Shown in pieces: positions 7,353-16,185 of a DNA stretch of 64,000 nucleotides; position 1 is the stretch's first letter; every line of letters starts with the position of its first letter. The DNA lies in assembly GCF_018449435.1 (NCBI RefSeq), contig NZ_JAHCMU010000015.1, forward strand, positions 1-64,000, in the 5' to 3' direction. Origin of the DNA: Flagellimonas sp. 389. Its GTDB lineage: Bacteria > Bacteroidota > Bacteroidia > Flavobacteriales > Flavobacteriaceae. The translations under genes were made by a program, and so were the position numbers. Under the pieces are notes generated by a model. The model was not told where the DNA came from, did not search any database, and saw nothing but the letters and a program-made list of their open reading frames with translations.

Positions 7353-8615
7353 TTAGTTAAACAATGATAGTTGCGTGCTATACTGATTCCGAAACTTTCC
7401 TGCCGAATGTTGCAAAATCATTCCTTTTATCTTCTCCGCATCCAAATCCCTGCTTTCCCAATTTCTGGAGTCGCAAATCATAAAATATTTAGCACGGTTA
7501 AGGGCCACTCCTATTTTTTTAAGATGGTCCCAGTTCAATTTTCTAAACTTTCTGGCATTGACAATTTTCTGTACCGACTTTAAACCCAAGCCTGGAATGC
7601 GGGCCAGCATACGTTTGTCCGCTTTGTTCACATCCACGGGAAAATGCTGCATATTACGTAAGGCCCAAGAGAGTTTGGGGTCTACATCAACATCCAGATT
7701 GGGGTGATCGTTATTTAAAATTTCATTTACGGCAAAACCATAAAATCGCAAAAGCCAGTCGGTTTGGTACAATCGGTTTTCCCGTAACATGGGAACCTGC
7801 GATCCAATGGAGGGCAAACGGCTATCATCTGCCACGGGCACATACCCGGAATAATAGACCCGCTTCATATTGAAATTTTTATAGAAGTGGGTAGCGGAAT
7901 ACATAATGTCTTTATCCGTTTCTCCAGTTGCGCCCACGATCATCTGTGTACTTTGTCCAGCAGGAGCATATTTGGGGGTGCTTTTTATAATCTTTCGTTC
8001 GTTTTTAAAACGTATGAGTTCATTTTTAACCTTTAACATGGGCTTGGTAAAGTCTTCATGCTTTTTATCTGGAGCCAACAATTTAAGCCCGGATACTGTA
8101 GGAATTTCTATATTGACAGAAAGTCTATCCGCATATAATCCCGCCTCATACATTAATTCATCACTGGCGCCAGGTATGGATTTTAAATGAATATATCCAT
8201 TAAAATTTTCCTCTTGTCGTAGTTTTTTTGCCACAGCAATTAGCCTTTCCATAGTGTAGTCGGCGTTTTTGAAGATTCCGGAACTCAGGAACAATCCTTC
8301 AATATAATTTCTTCGGTAAAAATTAATGGTGAGGTCGACGACCTCCTGAATTTTAAAAGCTGCTCTTTTAATATCGTTGCTCCTTCTGGTAACACAATAG
8401 GCACAATCAAAAATGCAATGATTCGTCAGTAGAATTTTTAAAAGTGAAACACAACGTCCGTCTTCCGTGTAACTATGGCAAATGCCCATTCCAGAACTAT
8501 CCCCCAAACCTTTATTGGTATTTGTACGCTTACTGCCACTACTGGAACAGGATACATCGTATTTAGCTGCATCTGCCAGTATGTTTAACTTTTCCCGTAT
8601 TCTTTCAAAATTCAT
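7353..8615 (-). CDS. putative DNA modification/repair radical SAM protein (TIGR03916 type)
   Basis: A 420-residue radical SAM enzyme. The CxxxCxxC cluster motif is Cys67-Cys71-Cys74 (NHCIFDCAYC). Downstream sequence fits a TIM barrel (LSSGIFKNADYTMERL, IHLKSIPGASDELM). The C-terminus has a helix-hairpin-helix DNA-binding motif (about 325-380, ARIPGLGLKSVQKIV). Radical SAM plus HhH together with a TIGR03915 neighbour is the conserved pair named for a presumed DNA repair or modification role; the chemistry is unknown to me. It is first in its operon and divergent from an XRE/S24 repressor gene, with three repressor-like sites in the shared gap. Confidence 0.9.
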   Translation of the reverse strand: MNFERIREKLNILADAAKYDVSCSSSGSKRTNTNKGLGDSSGMGICHSYTEDGRCVSLLKILLTNHCIFDCAYCVTRRSNDIKRAAFKIQEVVDLTINFYRRNYIEGLFLSSGIFKNADYTMERLIAVAKKLRQEENFNGYIHLKSIPGASDELMYEAGLYADRLSVNIEIPTVSGLKLLAPDKKHEDFTKPMLKVKNELIRFKNERKIIKSTPKYAPAGQSTQMIVGATGETDKDIMYSATHFYKNFNMKRVYYSGYVPVADDSRLPSIGSQVPMLRENRLYQTDWLLRFYGFAVNEILNNDHPNLDVDVDPKLSWALRNMQHFPVDVNKADKRMLARIPGLGLKSVQKIVNARKFRKLNWDHLKKIGVALNRAKYFMICDSRNWESRDLDAEKIKGMILQHSAGKFRNQYSTQLSLFN

Positions 8616-8644
8616 AGCGTGAATTGTAATTACTCCAAAATTAT

Positions 8645-8696
8645 GGAAATATTCCTAAAAATGGAAATATTCCAAATTAATTTTTGGAAATATTCC
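8645..8696. promoter_or_regulatory. three operator-like sites GGAAATATTCC
   Basis: The 11-base sequence GGAAATATTCC (inverted repeat GGAA-N3-TTCC) occurs three times, identically, at 8645-8655, 8663-8673 and 8686-8696. The third copy overlaps the -33 element and spacer of the repressor gene's promoter. The first lies 30 bases from the start of the radical SAM gene. These are good candidates for binding sites of the adjacent XRE/S24 protein, controlling both itself and the repair cassette. Confidence 0.75.
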
Positions 8697-8712
8697 AAAA
8701 TCAGTATATTTG
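8683..8712 (+). promoter_or_regulatory. Bacteroidota-type promoter of the XRE/S24 gene
   Basis: TTTG at 8683-8686, an 18-base spacer, then TATATTTG at 8705-8712, matching the Bacteroidota consensus TTTG-N17-19-TAnnTTTG. It is overlapped by the third GGAAATATTCC site. Confidence 0.65.
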
Positions 8713-8773
8713 AACATGTAATAGAGTTTTTTGTGTATACTATCAAGGTCACTTATTGAGACTGGTAAAAAAA

Positions 8774-8818
8774 GGTCTCGAGTTTAGTTTATCTTGAGCG
8801 AAGCCGAAAGACTCGACC
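8774..8818. repeat. inverted repeat, possible REP-like hairpin in the leader of the XRE/S24 gene
   Basis: GGTCTCGAGT at 8774-8783 pairs with ACTCGACC at 8811-8818 (one bulge), enclosing CTTGAGCGAAGCCGAAAG. It lies in the predicted 5' leader, just before the ATG at 8836. Confidence 0.4.
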
Positions 8819-8835
8819 TGACAAGCTTAGCAATT

Positions 8836-9597
8836 ATGGAGAATGAAACAACCTTAAAACGATTTATAGAAGTACGCAGGGAGCTTGGACACACGCAAGC
8901 CGAATTTGCCAAACTTTTAGGCATCTCAAGCACTACTGCGGATATTGAACGAGGACGGACCAAGCTTTCCGGTAGGGTAGTGGTAGAGCTTTTAAGACAT
9001 TTTAATATCAACCCGCTTTGGCTTTTTGGGGAAAGTGAAGAGAAACACTTGGAAACTTCCCGTACCAGCGTAATTCCAAAAGTAGTAACAGTAGACAGTT
9101 CCGATAACGATAATATGGTTTTGGTCAATGCAAAAGCAGCAGCAGGATATCCACAGAATATTGCGGACACAAGCTGGTACCATCAATTGCCCGCCTTTGA
9201 TTTGCCCATTCCCGAATTTAGAAATGCTACCTACCGGGGATTTCAGGTGGAAGGGGATAGTATGTTGCCAAATTTGAAGCCTAATGATTGGGTCTTGGCC
9301 AAGGCAGTAGAGCATATCGATTACGTAAATGCCAATAAAATGTATGTAATCGTGCTGCAAGATGCCGTTTTGGTCAAAAAAATTGAAAAAAGACCGAATT
9401 CCAATAACGTTACGTTGGTCTCTTTGAACGAAACGTACCCTCCTTACGATATTAAACCCTTCCAAATACAGGAAATATGGGAGGTCAGCAGCAAATTGAC
9501 CTTTAACGTCGATGCAACTACCGAAACTGGATTGCTAAGACAATTGCACCAATCGATGGAGGAATTAAAGCAACAGATGGGAAATGTGAAGAATTAG
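8836..9597 (+). CDS. XRE-family repressor with LexA/CI-type S24 domain
   Basis: A 253-residue regulator. The N-terminal helix-turn-helix spans about residues 7-60 (RELGHTQAEFAKLLGI). The C-terminal S24 domain keeps an Ala-Gly autocleavage pair (A103-G104, in AKAAAGYP), nucleophile Ser142 (VEGDSMLPN) and a candidate general-base Lys at 181/182 (AVLVKKIEKR). Such proteins cleave themselves when RecA filaments form, so DNA-damage induction is expected. I chose the ATG at 8836 over an in-frame TTG at 8794, whose extra 14 residues (MSEAERLDLTSLAI) derive from the REP-like hairpin. Divergent from the radical SAM repair cassette, it is the obvious candidate to bind the three shared operator-like sites. 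Confidence 0.88.
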   Translation: MENETTLKRFIEVRRELGHTQAEFAKLLGISSTTADIERGRTKLSGRVVVELLRHFNINPLWLFGESEEKHLETSRTSVIPKVVTVDSSDNDNMVLVNAKAAAGYPQNIADTSWYHQLPAFDLPIPEFRNATYRGFQVEGDSMLPNLKPNDWVLAKAVEHIDYVNANKMYVIVLQDAVLVKKIEKRPNSNNVTLVSLNETYPPYDIKPFQIQEIWEVSSKLTFNVDATTETGLLRQLHQSMEELKQQMGNVKN

Positions 9598-9632
9598 ATA
9601 TCCGTTTTCATTGTAAAAAAGAGCTTTTTAAA

Positions 9633-10245
9633 TCAAGAAACGATAAGAAAGAAATCCTTGAGCCCACTTATGATGCTTTGAACTGCGTACGCGGCCAGAA
9701 TCAATCCCATGATTTTACTGATTACGGTAATTCCATATTCACCTATCTTTTTTTGAACAAAATTGGCGGCTAACAGTAGTAGAGCGGTCAAAACAACAAC
9801 AATAAAAACCAACAACGTGGTCAGTGCCTGCTGTTGAATGGTGAAAATGTGGTTGTCTGTCATTAAAACTACGGCCATTATAGCTTCCGGCGAAGCAATT
9901 GAAGGTATCGCCACAGGAAATATGGTCATATGTTTGTAGTCGGTTTACGGTGCTTCTCGTCCTCCGGTTTTCCTTCGCCAAAAATCATGCTAAGCGCAAA
10001 TTAAAACAGGATAACTCCGCCCGCAATCTGAAAAGCATCCAACGAAACCTACATTCCTTCAAGTATAAGCTGTCCGATAACAATAAAAAACAATAGTACC
10101 AAAAATGCGACTCCGGCCGCTCTGATAGCGATAATTCTCTTGTGTTTTAAATCAAAATGTTTCGTTGCTTCTAAATAAACGGGTACCGTACCTAAAGGGT
10201 CAATGACGGCAATCAAGAACAATATGGTCGCAAAATCTCTTTCAT
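9633..10245 (-). pseudogene. decayed MarC-family membrane protein gene
   Basis: The minus strand encodes a MarC-like multi-pass protein broken in several places. An ATG at 10245 follows directly on the stop of the DUF3124 gene. MarC-like sequence (ILFLIAVIDPLGTVPVY) then continues in another frame, consistent with a two-base GA duplication after the start. That frame meets TAG at about codon 60 and TAA about 15 codons later (GGVILF-stop-FALSMIFGEG), and a second frame change near 9940 leads into the intact last third (MTIFPVAIPSIASPEAIM to the stop at 9633). The total length fits a normal gene of about 204 codons. Poor sequence quality could mimic part of this, but four separate lesions argue for real decay. 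Confidence 0.82.
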
Positions 10246-10246
10246 A

Positions 10247-10762
10247 TTAAAAGATTTTTTTACCCGTAGTCGTAAACGAAAGTCCTTGTGAGCCCGAAGT
10301 GGAAATCATAATCGCTTCAAAAAGGGGTATGGATTTCTCTTCATTCGTTGCCCATTTGAAGAGAAAGTTTGCACCCGAGCCCCCATCTTTGTTGTCTTCA
10401 TCGATAACGATGTGAAGGGTTTCCATAGGAGCGATGAAAATTGGTTTCGAGACATAGTTCTTCACGGTTTTACCGTGGGTATCATAATATTCGGCTTCAA
10501 GAATATAAAGGCTATCCGTAGTGCTTGTATTTCTCATACTTACGGTAGCCGTTAAATTATGGGTTATATCCTGGGAGTAGCTATATATTTCAGAGTAAAC
10601 GGATAAATACGTACCATTAACGGGCAAAGAGTCAAACTTGGAAAGGAGTACGGTCCTATTGTCGAAGTTAACTTCATTGGAAATAGGGCTTTTCTTGTGT
10701 TTGGAACATGCAATAAGCACAAAAACAAGGGTTATGCAGTATGTGGCTGACTTATAGGACAT
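10247..10762 (-). CDS. DUF3124 lipoprotein
   Basis: A 171-residue predicted lipoprotein. The ATG at 10762 gives a clean signal with lipobox Cys19 (VLIACSK); the in-frame start at 10789 would add nine residues. DUF3124 features I recognise are the TYLSVYSEIY segment, HNLTATVSMRNTS, a middle section on modified phosphate-like turns, and the conserved DNKDGGSGANFLFKW and GSQGLSFTTTGK near the end. The family's function is not known to me. It is the fifth gene of the acpH-ggt operon and its stop adjoins the start of the marC pseudogene. Confidence 0.82.
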   Translation of the reverse strand: MSYKSATYCITLVFVLIACSKHKKSPISNEVNFDNRTVLLSKFDSLPVNGTYLSVYSEIYSYSQDITHNLTATVSMRNTSTTDSLYILEAEYYDTHGKTVKNYVSKPIFIAPMETLHIVIDEDNKDGGSGANFLFKWATNEEKSIPLFEAIMISTSGSQGLSFTTTGKKIF

Positions 10763-10821
10763 TGTATTATGAAAGAATATGATACCCATTATTACTTCTA
10801 AGTTAAACTAATTTACTCGGT

Positions 10822-11508
10822 TCAATACCCTTTCGTATCTCCTAAATCCAAAACGAAAGGCCCGAGTTTATGCGATTTCGGTAAAAAAGCGCCGCTTTCC
10901 ATTACCTGCCAGTCGTCCCAAGTGGCTTCGAGACCTCCGAGAGGGATAATTTTTACCCACATTTTAAAACTAACAGGAAATCCATCGTTATTCAATGTCC
11001 ACACATAACTATCACCGGGAGTTGTACCCCCCTTTGAATAGGTGACCATCAAGCCTTTGTTGCCATCTTCTAGGGTTACGATACTTCTTGTGGTACCCTT
11101 ATCAAATACTTTGTAAGGCGCTACAAGCCAAAAAGAGTCATTGTTGAACAGTTTTAAAGCTTTGGATGTAATTTTATCGTTTTCTTTGTGGGATAATCTG
11201 GTTCCTGATTTTTCCGCTGTGCTGCTTGCATGGTTCACCAAATCCAGTTTTACGTTGTAGTCATCCCAGTTGACTTCAACAGTTCCATTTTCTTTGTCCC
11301 ATTTATAACGGTTTGCACCGTTTTGAAAAGACCATTCCAAGAAACGGGTGTCCTTGTATTTTTCGTAGTTGAGGGCGTTCAGCATTTTAGTGGCAAGTTT
11401 ATCCGCTTGTTGGGGTTCACTTCCCTCAGGTAAAGGCTCGTGTTTGATCCAAAGGAAAATGACCAACCCCAAAATCAAGATTACCACTATTTTTAAAACC
11501 CTTTTCAT
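10822..11508 (-). CDS. membrane-anchored protein of unknown function
   Basis: A 228-residue protein with one N-terminal hydrophobic segment (residues 6-20, IVVILILGLVIFLWI) and an exported domain with many Trp residues (RFLEWSFQNGANRYKWD, WDDWQVM). The ATG at 11508 overlaps the stop of the upstream ATP-grasp gene as ATGA, which decides the start against an upstream GTG and shows translational coupling. I recognise no family. Its tight coupling to the ATP-grasp gene suggests that the two act in the same process. Confidence 0.75.
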   Translation of the reverse strand: MKRVLKIVVILILGLVIFLWIKHEPLPEGSEPQQADKLATKMLNALNYEKYKDTRFLEWSFQNGANRYKWDKENGTVEVNWDDYNVKLDLVNHASSTAEKSGTRLSHKENDKITSKALKLFNNDSFWLVAPYKVFDKGTTRSIVTLEDGNKGLMVTYSKGGTTPGDSYVWTLNNDGFPVSFKMWVKIIPLGGLEATWDDWQVMESGAFLPKSHKLGPFVLDLGDTKGY

Positions 11509-12419
11509 GAAAAGCACCTTTCTTTAATGGTTTGTGCCAAAACAACTGCTGCTTGTGGGTTACGTCTAAACCAAAGTTCAGGTTCAAAAATCTCCAACTC
11601 CGCCAAGGCCCAATCGCCATTATTATCTTTAAAGATATCAACTCTGGCATAGATGGGAAGTTCAGGAACGGCATTCACTACTTTTTCTGAAAATTCAATT
11701 TCTGTTTTGGAAGGTTTGTAATCGTGAACACTTCCACCAAAATCATCTTGTACCCTAAAGTCTCCTTGCTTAGCAATTTTCAATACGGCATGGGTAAATT
11801 TGCCATTAAAGACCATCATGGATATTTCTCCCTGTTCAACAATATTATGCTGAAACTCTTGGAGCATCATAGCCTCGGTGGCAATGAGTTCTTTAAAGAT
11901 GGTTTCATGCTGGGTGATTTCAGAAAAATCGAACTTATACGTATGCCGTGCAGCACCGGAAACACAGGGTTTTAAAACAAATGAATCTGACTTGAAATGA
12001 TACTTTTTTTTGACCTCGTTACACGTTCTTGCTAAGGAGGTTTCGGTGCTCTTTTCTACAAAGAAAGTTTTGGGAATATTGATGCCAGCCTTGGCTAAAT
12101 CTTGAAGGTAATGCTTGTCGATATTCCAATCGATAAGCTTTTTGGAATTGATCAATCGTGTTTGAGTTGAAACTGTATCTAACCATTTGGAAAACGCTTC
12201 AAAACGGTTAAAATAATCCCAAGTTGTTCTAAAAAGTGCATACTTCGTACTTGTCCAATCAAATTTCGGATCATCCCAAGATTTTCGGATGACCTTCAGT
12301 CCAATATTTTCAAGGGCTTCTGCCACCAACCTGTCCTCCAGTAAAACGTTGTCGGTATATTCGTTTTTCTCTTTTGGGTCGATATACCTTCGGTCGGTAA
12401 GAATTACAATGTCGTACAT
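11505..12419 (-). CDS. ATP-grasp ligase (RimK/DcsG-like)
   Basis: A 304-residue cytoplasmic protein with ATP-grasp features: the central SFVLKPCVSGAARHT nucleotide-binding strand and loop, LQEFQHNIVEQGEISMMVFNGKF in the grasp domain, and the metal-binding end ARVDIFKDNNGDWALAELEIFEPELWF. Relatives include ligases that join an amino acid or carboxylate to an amine using ATP, among them the cycloserine-pathway DcsG group. The substrate is not readable. It sits 12 bases after the gamma-glutamyltransferase gene and overlaps the downstream membrane protein by 4 bases (ATGA), so it is part of the acpH-ggt operon. Confidence 0.82.
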   Translation of the reverse strand: MYDIVILTDRRYIDPKEKNEYTDNVLLEDRLVAEALENIGLKVIRKSWDDPKFDWTSTKYALFRTTWDYFNRFEAFSKWLDTVSTQTRLINSKKLIDWNIDKHYLQDLAKAGINIPKTFFVEKSTETSLARTCNEVKKKYHFKSDSFVLKPCVSGAARHTYKFDFSEITQHETIFKELIATEAMMLQEFQHNIVEQGEISMMVFNGKFTHAVLKIAKQGDFRVQDDFGGSVHDYKPSKTEIEFSEKVVNAVPELPIYARVDIFKDNNGDWALAELEIFEPELWFRRNPQAAVVLAQTIKERCFS

Positions 12420-12431
12420 AGTAGAGGATAT

Positions 12432-14114
12432 TTAAAAGCCAATTGCGGTATCGTCACCTCTTTTATCCGCACCACCTTCCAATTTTCCGTTGGGCAATAC
12501 ACGTATGGCATCGACTTTACCAATAATAGGGGTTCGTTCCTCATTGATGATATATCCTTTGGATTTCAGTTCGGTCTTTAATTCTGGGGAAAAGCCTTCC
12601 GGTTCAAAAATAACGACATCGGGCAGCCACTGATGGTGAAAACGGGGTGCATTGACGGCATCTTGCATACTAAGGTCAAACTCATACACATTAAGAATGG
12701 TCTGAACTACAGCGGTAATAATCGTAGAACCGCCCGGCGTACCAACGACCATGTAAAGCTTTCCATCTTTTTCTACTATGGTGGGTGTCATACTGCTTAA
12801 CATTCTTTTTTCCGCAGCTATACTATTTGCTTCTGCACCTATTAGTCCAAACATATTTGGAACTCCGGGTTTGGAACTAAAATCATCCATTTCGTTGTTC
12901 ATGAAAAAACCGAGTTCTTTCACATACAGTTTTGAACCATAGCCCCCGTTTAAAGTTGTGGTGGCAGATATCGCATTTCCTTCACTATCCACGATAGAGT
13001 AGTGGGTGGTTTCCATACTTTCTGCAATTTCTACTTTACCATGTTCTACTTCCGAGGACAAGGTGGCTTTTTCAAATGAAAAGTTCTGCATTCTTTTTTG
13101 CAAATAGTTATCGCTTAAGATTACGTCCAAAGGAATATCCACAAAGTCGGGGTCTCCCAAAAAATAATTTCTATCCGCATAAGCCCTACGTGACGCTTCT
13201 GTAAATAATTGAATGGTTTTGGTAGAATTATGCCCAAAATCAGCGATTTGATAAGGTTCCATCATTTTAAAAATCTGATTGATGGTCACTCCTCCGCTAC
13301 TGGGAGGGCTCATGGATATGATATGAAGGTCCTTATAGTCAAAAATAATAGGTTCTCGCCATTTGGCTTCATATTTTTCTAAATCCTCCTCAGTGATGAA
13401 TCCTCCTTTTTCCTGAATGAAAGTGGCCAGTTTTTGTGCAACCTCGCCTTTATAGAATCCATCCCTGCCTTTTTCAAGGATTTTTTCCATGGTTTTTGCC
13501 AGTGCAGGATATTTTATGGTGTCTCCAGCTTTGAAATTAATAGCAAATTTGGTGCTGTCTCCATTGGCTTCGATAAAACGTTCACGATAGCTTTCCAGTC
13601 GCTTTTCTTGTTTCTCGGTAACCACAACACCTCTTTTAGCTAGGTTGATTACAGGAGTCAAGATGTCCGAAAGTGGCAGGGAGCCAAACTTTTTATGCAC
13701 TGCCATAACCCCTGCTACCGTACCTGGGACCCCAGAAGCTGTAGCGCCTTTTGTACTTAGGTTTGGGGCTACATTGCCCAAAGAATCCAAATACATATCC
13801 TTGTGGGCTGACAATGGAGCTTTTTCCCTATAATCCAATCCACCTACTTCACCATTATTCTTTCTATATACCATAAATCCGCCACCACCAAGATTTCCCG
13901 CAAAGGGGTAGGCGACTGCCAGTGCCATTTCCGTAGCGACCATAGCATCAAAAACATTACCGCCTTTTTCCATGATTTCAGTACCAATTCTTGAGGCTTC
14001 TTCCCGTGCAGAGACCACCATTGCCTTTTCAGCTACGGTTCCCGTTGGGATAGCAGGTTGCTGTTTACAGTTTAAGAAAAAGAGAAAAGGGACAAGCAGT
14101 ATTAATCTTCGCAT
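12432..14114 (-). CDS. ggt: gamma-glutamyltransferase
   Basis: A 560-residue exported proenzyme. It has an N-terminal hydrophobic signal with possible lipobox Cys16 (FFLNCKQQ). The large-subunit region includes NLGGGGFMVYR and DYREKAP. The autocleavage site precedes Thr369 in ETTHYSIVD, which becomes the nucleophile of the small subunit. Conserved small-subunit motifs NEMDDFSSKPG, MLSSMTPTIV and GTPGGSTIITAV follow. It hydrolyses or transfers gamma-glutamyl groups, for example from glutathione, in the periplasm. It overlaps the upstream acpH-like gene by 13 bases and is followed closely by an ATP-grasp ligase. Confidence 0.95.
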   Translation of the reverse strand: MRRLILLVPFLFFLNCKQQPAIPTGTVAEKAMVVSAREEASRIGTEIMEKGGNVFDAMVATEMALAVAYPFAGNLGGGGFMVYRKNNGEVGGLDYREKAPLSAHKDMYLDSLGNVAPNLSTKGATASGVPGTVAGVMAVHKKFGSLPLSDILTPVINLAKRGVVVTEKQEKRLESYRERFIEANGDSTKFAINFKAGDTIKYPALAKTMEKILEKGRDGFYKGEVAQKLATFIQEKGGFITEEDLEKYEAKWREPIIFDYKDLHIISMSPPSSGGVTINQIFKMMEPYQIADFGHNSTKTIQLFTEASRRAYADRNYFLGDPDFVDIPLDVILSDNYLQKRMQNFSFEKATLSSEVEHGKVEIAESMETTHYSIVDSEGNAISATTTLNGGYGSKLYVKELGFFMNNEMDDFSSKPGVPNMFGLIGAEANSIAAEKRMLSSMTPTIVEKDGKLYMVVGTPGGSTIITAVVQTILNVYEFDLSMQDAVNAPRFHHQWLPDVVIFEPEGFSPELKTELKSKGYIINEERTPIIGKVDAIRVLPNGKLEGGADKRGDDTAIGF

Positions 14115-14695
14115 AGGGAATCAAATTTTTGTTGGGAAAAGGTAATCAATTCTTTAAAAAAGAGGGTGAATTCATTTTCAAAGGCTTCATAGTGCTCTTC
14201 TAGGTCTATGATGGCATAATTCATTTTGGATTTGTTTTTTGTTCTTCGGTTCATACCTTCCAAAACTTTGGAAATACCTTGTAAATCGCCATAGCTCAAC
14301 AACCAATTTCCAGAAATCATATAGGGCATCATACGTTGGGTTGCAAGTGGCAGTATATCAAAGTTGTCTTCCAATAAATCATAAAAGCGTTCTACAAATA
14401 CTCCTAGGGAAATTTTAGAATAAGACGACCAATTCTTTGCCAGAAAATGATCATAGTAGATATCTACGATTACCCTACTATAATGGCTATAATTTTGGTG
14501 TAGACGTTTGCTACTTAGTTTTGGAATAGGGTGGGAGTCGGTGTATGTATCTATCGCTCGATGCAACAAAATCCCTTTTTGAACCCTTTCGGAAAAGTGT
14601 TTGAATTTGTTTCCTTTGATATGATCTGCAAAGAAATTGCCCAAAGTAATTTCATCGTCGCCAAAAGAAAGGTAAATGTGTGCTAGAAAATTCAT
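14102..14695 (-). CDS. acpH: acyl carrier protein phosphodiesterase
   Basis: A 197-residue protein of the AcpH family (DUF479), with the characteristic start MNFLAHIYLSFGDDEITLGNF, the segments GILLHRAIDTYTDSHP and VIVDIYYDHFLAKNW, and metal-binding His and Asp residues. The family removes the 4'-phosphopantetheine arm from acyl carrier protein, turning holo-ACP back into apo-ACP. It is the first gene of the minus-strand operon that includes ggt, and its 3' end overlaps ggt by 13 bases. It is divergent from glmM. Confidence 0.9.
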   Translation of the reverse strand: MNFLAHIYLSFGDDEITLGNFFADHIKGNKFKHFSERVQKGILLHRAIDTYTDSHPIPKLSSKRLHQNYSHYSRVIVDIYYDHFLAKNWSSYSKISLGVFVERFYDLLEDNFDILPLATQRMMPYMISGNWLLSYGDLQGISKVLEGMNRRTKNKSKMNYAIIDLEEHYEAFENEFTLFFKELITFSQQKFDSLCED

Positions 14696-14757
14696 TGTAT
14701 AATTTTCTTTTCTGTCGAAATTTACAAATTCGAAACACGGAATAGCAACCAGCCAAT

Positions 14758-14765
14758 TATATTTG
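14758..14765 (+). promoter_or_regulatory. -7 element of the glmM promoter
   Basis: TATATTTG matches TAnnTTTG, 20 bases before the glmM ATG. I see no clear TTTG at the expected upstream distance, so only the -7 element is supported. Confidence 0.45.
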
Positions 14766-14785
14766 CAAAAACTTTTTTAACAATT

Positions 14786-16177
14786 ATGACCCTTATTAAA
14801 TCGATTTCTGGAATACGCGGTACCATAGGCGGTGCAACAAATGATAATCTTACGCCAATTGACACGGTAAAATTTGCTGCGGCTTATGGAACATGGTTAA
14901 AGGATTATGCCGGGAAAGAAAAACTAACGGTCGTAATTGGTCGAGATGCACGACTGTCTGGCGAAATGATTCAAAATTTAGTGGTTTCCACATTGGTTGG
15001 ACTTGGTATTGATGTTGTTGATTTAGGATTGTCCACAACACCAACTGTTGAAATTGCAGTTCCTTTGGAAAAAGCGGATGGCGGAATTATCTTGACGGCC
15101 AGCCACAACCCAAAGCAGTGGAACGCGTTAAAATTATTGAACGAAAAAGGAGAGTTTTTAGATGCAAAACAAGGAGCTATCATTTTAGCACTAGCAGAAA
15201 AAGAAGATTTTGACTTTGCCGAAGTGGATGACCTAGGAGAGATTATCAAGAACGATTCGTATATCGACATTCATATTGATGAAGTTCTGGACCTACCTCT
15301 TGTGGATAAAGAAGTTATAAAAAAGGCCGGTTTTAAGGTCGTTGTTGATGGTGTTAATTCTACTGGAGGAATTGCCATTCCAAAGCTTTTGGAAGAGTTG
15401 GGCGTGGAAGTCGTTAAATTGTACTGTGATCCTACGGGGCATTTTCCACATAATCCAGAGCCTTTAAAAGAGCATTTAGGAGATATCTGCAAATTGGTTG
15501 TTGAGGAAAAGGCCGATTTTGGCATTGTTGTAGACCCAGATGTTGACCGATTGGCGTTTATAAGTAATGATGGTGAAATGTTTGGAGAGGAATATACGCT
15601 AGTTGCATGTGCAGACTATGTATTGGGCAAAACCAAAGGTAACACCGTTTCCAATCTATCCTCGTCCAGAGCATTACGGGATATTACCCAAAAACATGGC
15701 GGAATGTATGAGGCAGCAGCAGTTGGTGAAGTGAACGTTGTCACCAAGATGAAGGCCAACAATGCGATAATAGGCGGTGAAGGCAATGGCGGAATTATTT
15801 ACCCTGAAAGTCATTATGGACGTGATTCATTGGTGGGTACTGCGTTGTTCTTAATGCTTATGGCAGAAAAGGGAGGTACAGTTGCCGAACTAAGGGCAAG
15901 TTACCCCAGCTATTTTATGAGTAAAAAGAAGATACAATTAACTCCAGAGTTGGATGTAGATGCTTTGCTGGAAGCCATGCACGAAAAGTATAAAGGCGAA
16001 GAAGTATCTATAATTGATGGTGTTAAGATTGATTTTCCAGAAAATTGGGTACATCTGCGTAAGTCGAACACGGAACCTATCATCAGAATTTATACGGAAG
16101 CGAAGTCCCAGGAAGCTGCAGATGCCTTAGCAGATAGAATAATCGAAGAAATTAAAGAAGTAGCTAGGCTTGATTAA
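14786..16177 (+). CDS. glmM: phosphoglucosamine mutase / phosphohexomutase
   Basis: A 463-residue alpha-D-phosphohexomutase. It has the phospho-Ser loop with Ser106 (TASHNPKQWNA), metal-binding DPDVDRLAF, the sugar-binding GGEGNGGIIYPE and the phosphate-binding RKSNTEPIIRIY near the end. It interconverts glucosamine-6-phosphate and glucosamine-1-phosphate, the step before UDP-GlcNAc. A phosphomannomutase/phosphoglucomutase role is possible, since flavobacterial members are often bifunctional or misnamed. It is monocistronic and faces the gene at 16186. Confidence 0.9.
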   Translation: MTLIKSISGIRGTIGGATNDNLTPIDTVKFAAAYGTWLKDYAGKEKLTVVIGRDARLSGEMIQNLVVSTLVGLGIDVVDLGLSTTPTVEIAVPLEKADGGIILTASHNPKQWNALKLLNEKGEFLDAKQGAIILALAEKEDFDFAEVDDLGEIIKNDSYIDIHIDEVLDLPLVDKEVIKKAGFKVVVDGVNSTGGIAIPKLLEELGVEVVKLYCDPTGHFPHNPEPLKEHLGDICKLVVEEKADFGIVVDPDVDRLAFISNDGEMFGEEYTLVACADYVLGKTKGNTVSNLSSSRALRDITQKHGGMYEAAAVGEVNVVTKMKANNAIIGGEGNGGIIYPESHYGRDSLVGTALFLMLMAEKGGTVAELRASYPSYFMSKKKIQLTPELDVDALLEAMHEKYKGEEVSIIDGVKIDFPENWVHLRKSNTEPIIRIYTEAKSQEAADALADRIIEEIKEVARLD

Positions 16178-16185
16178 GCTTTGGC

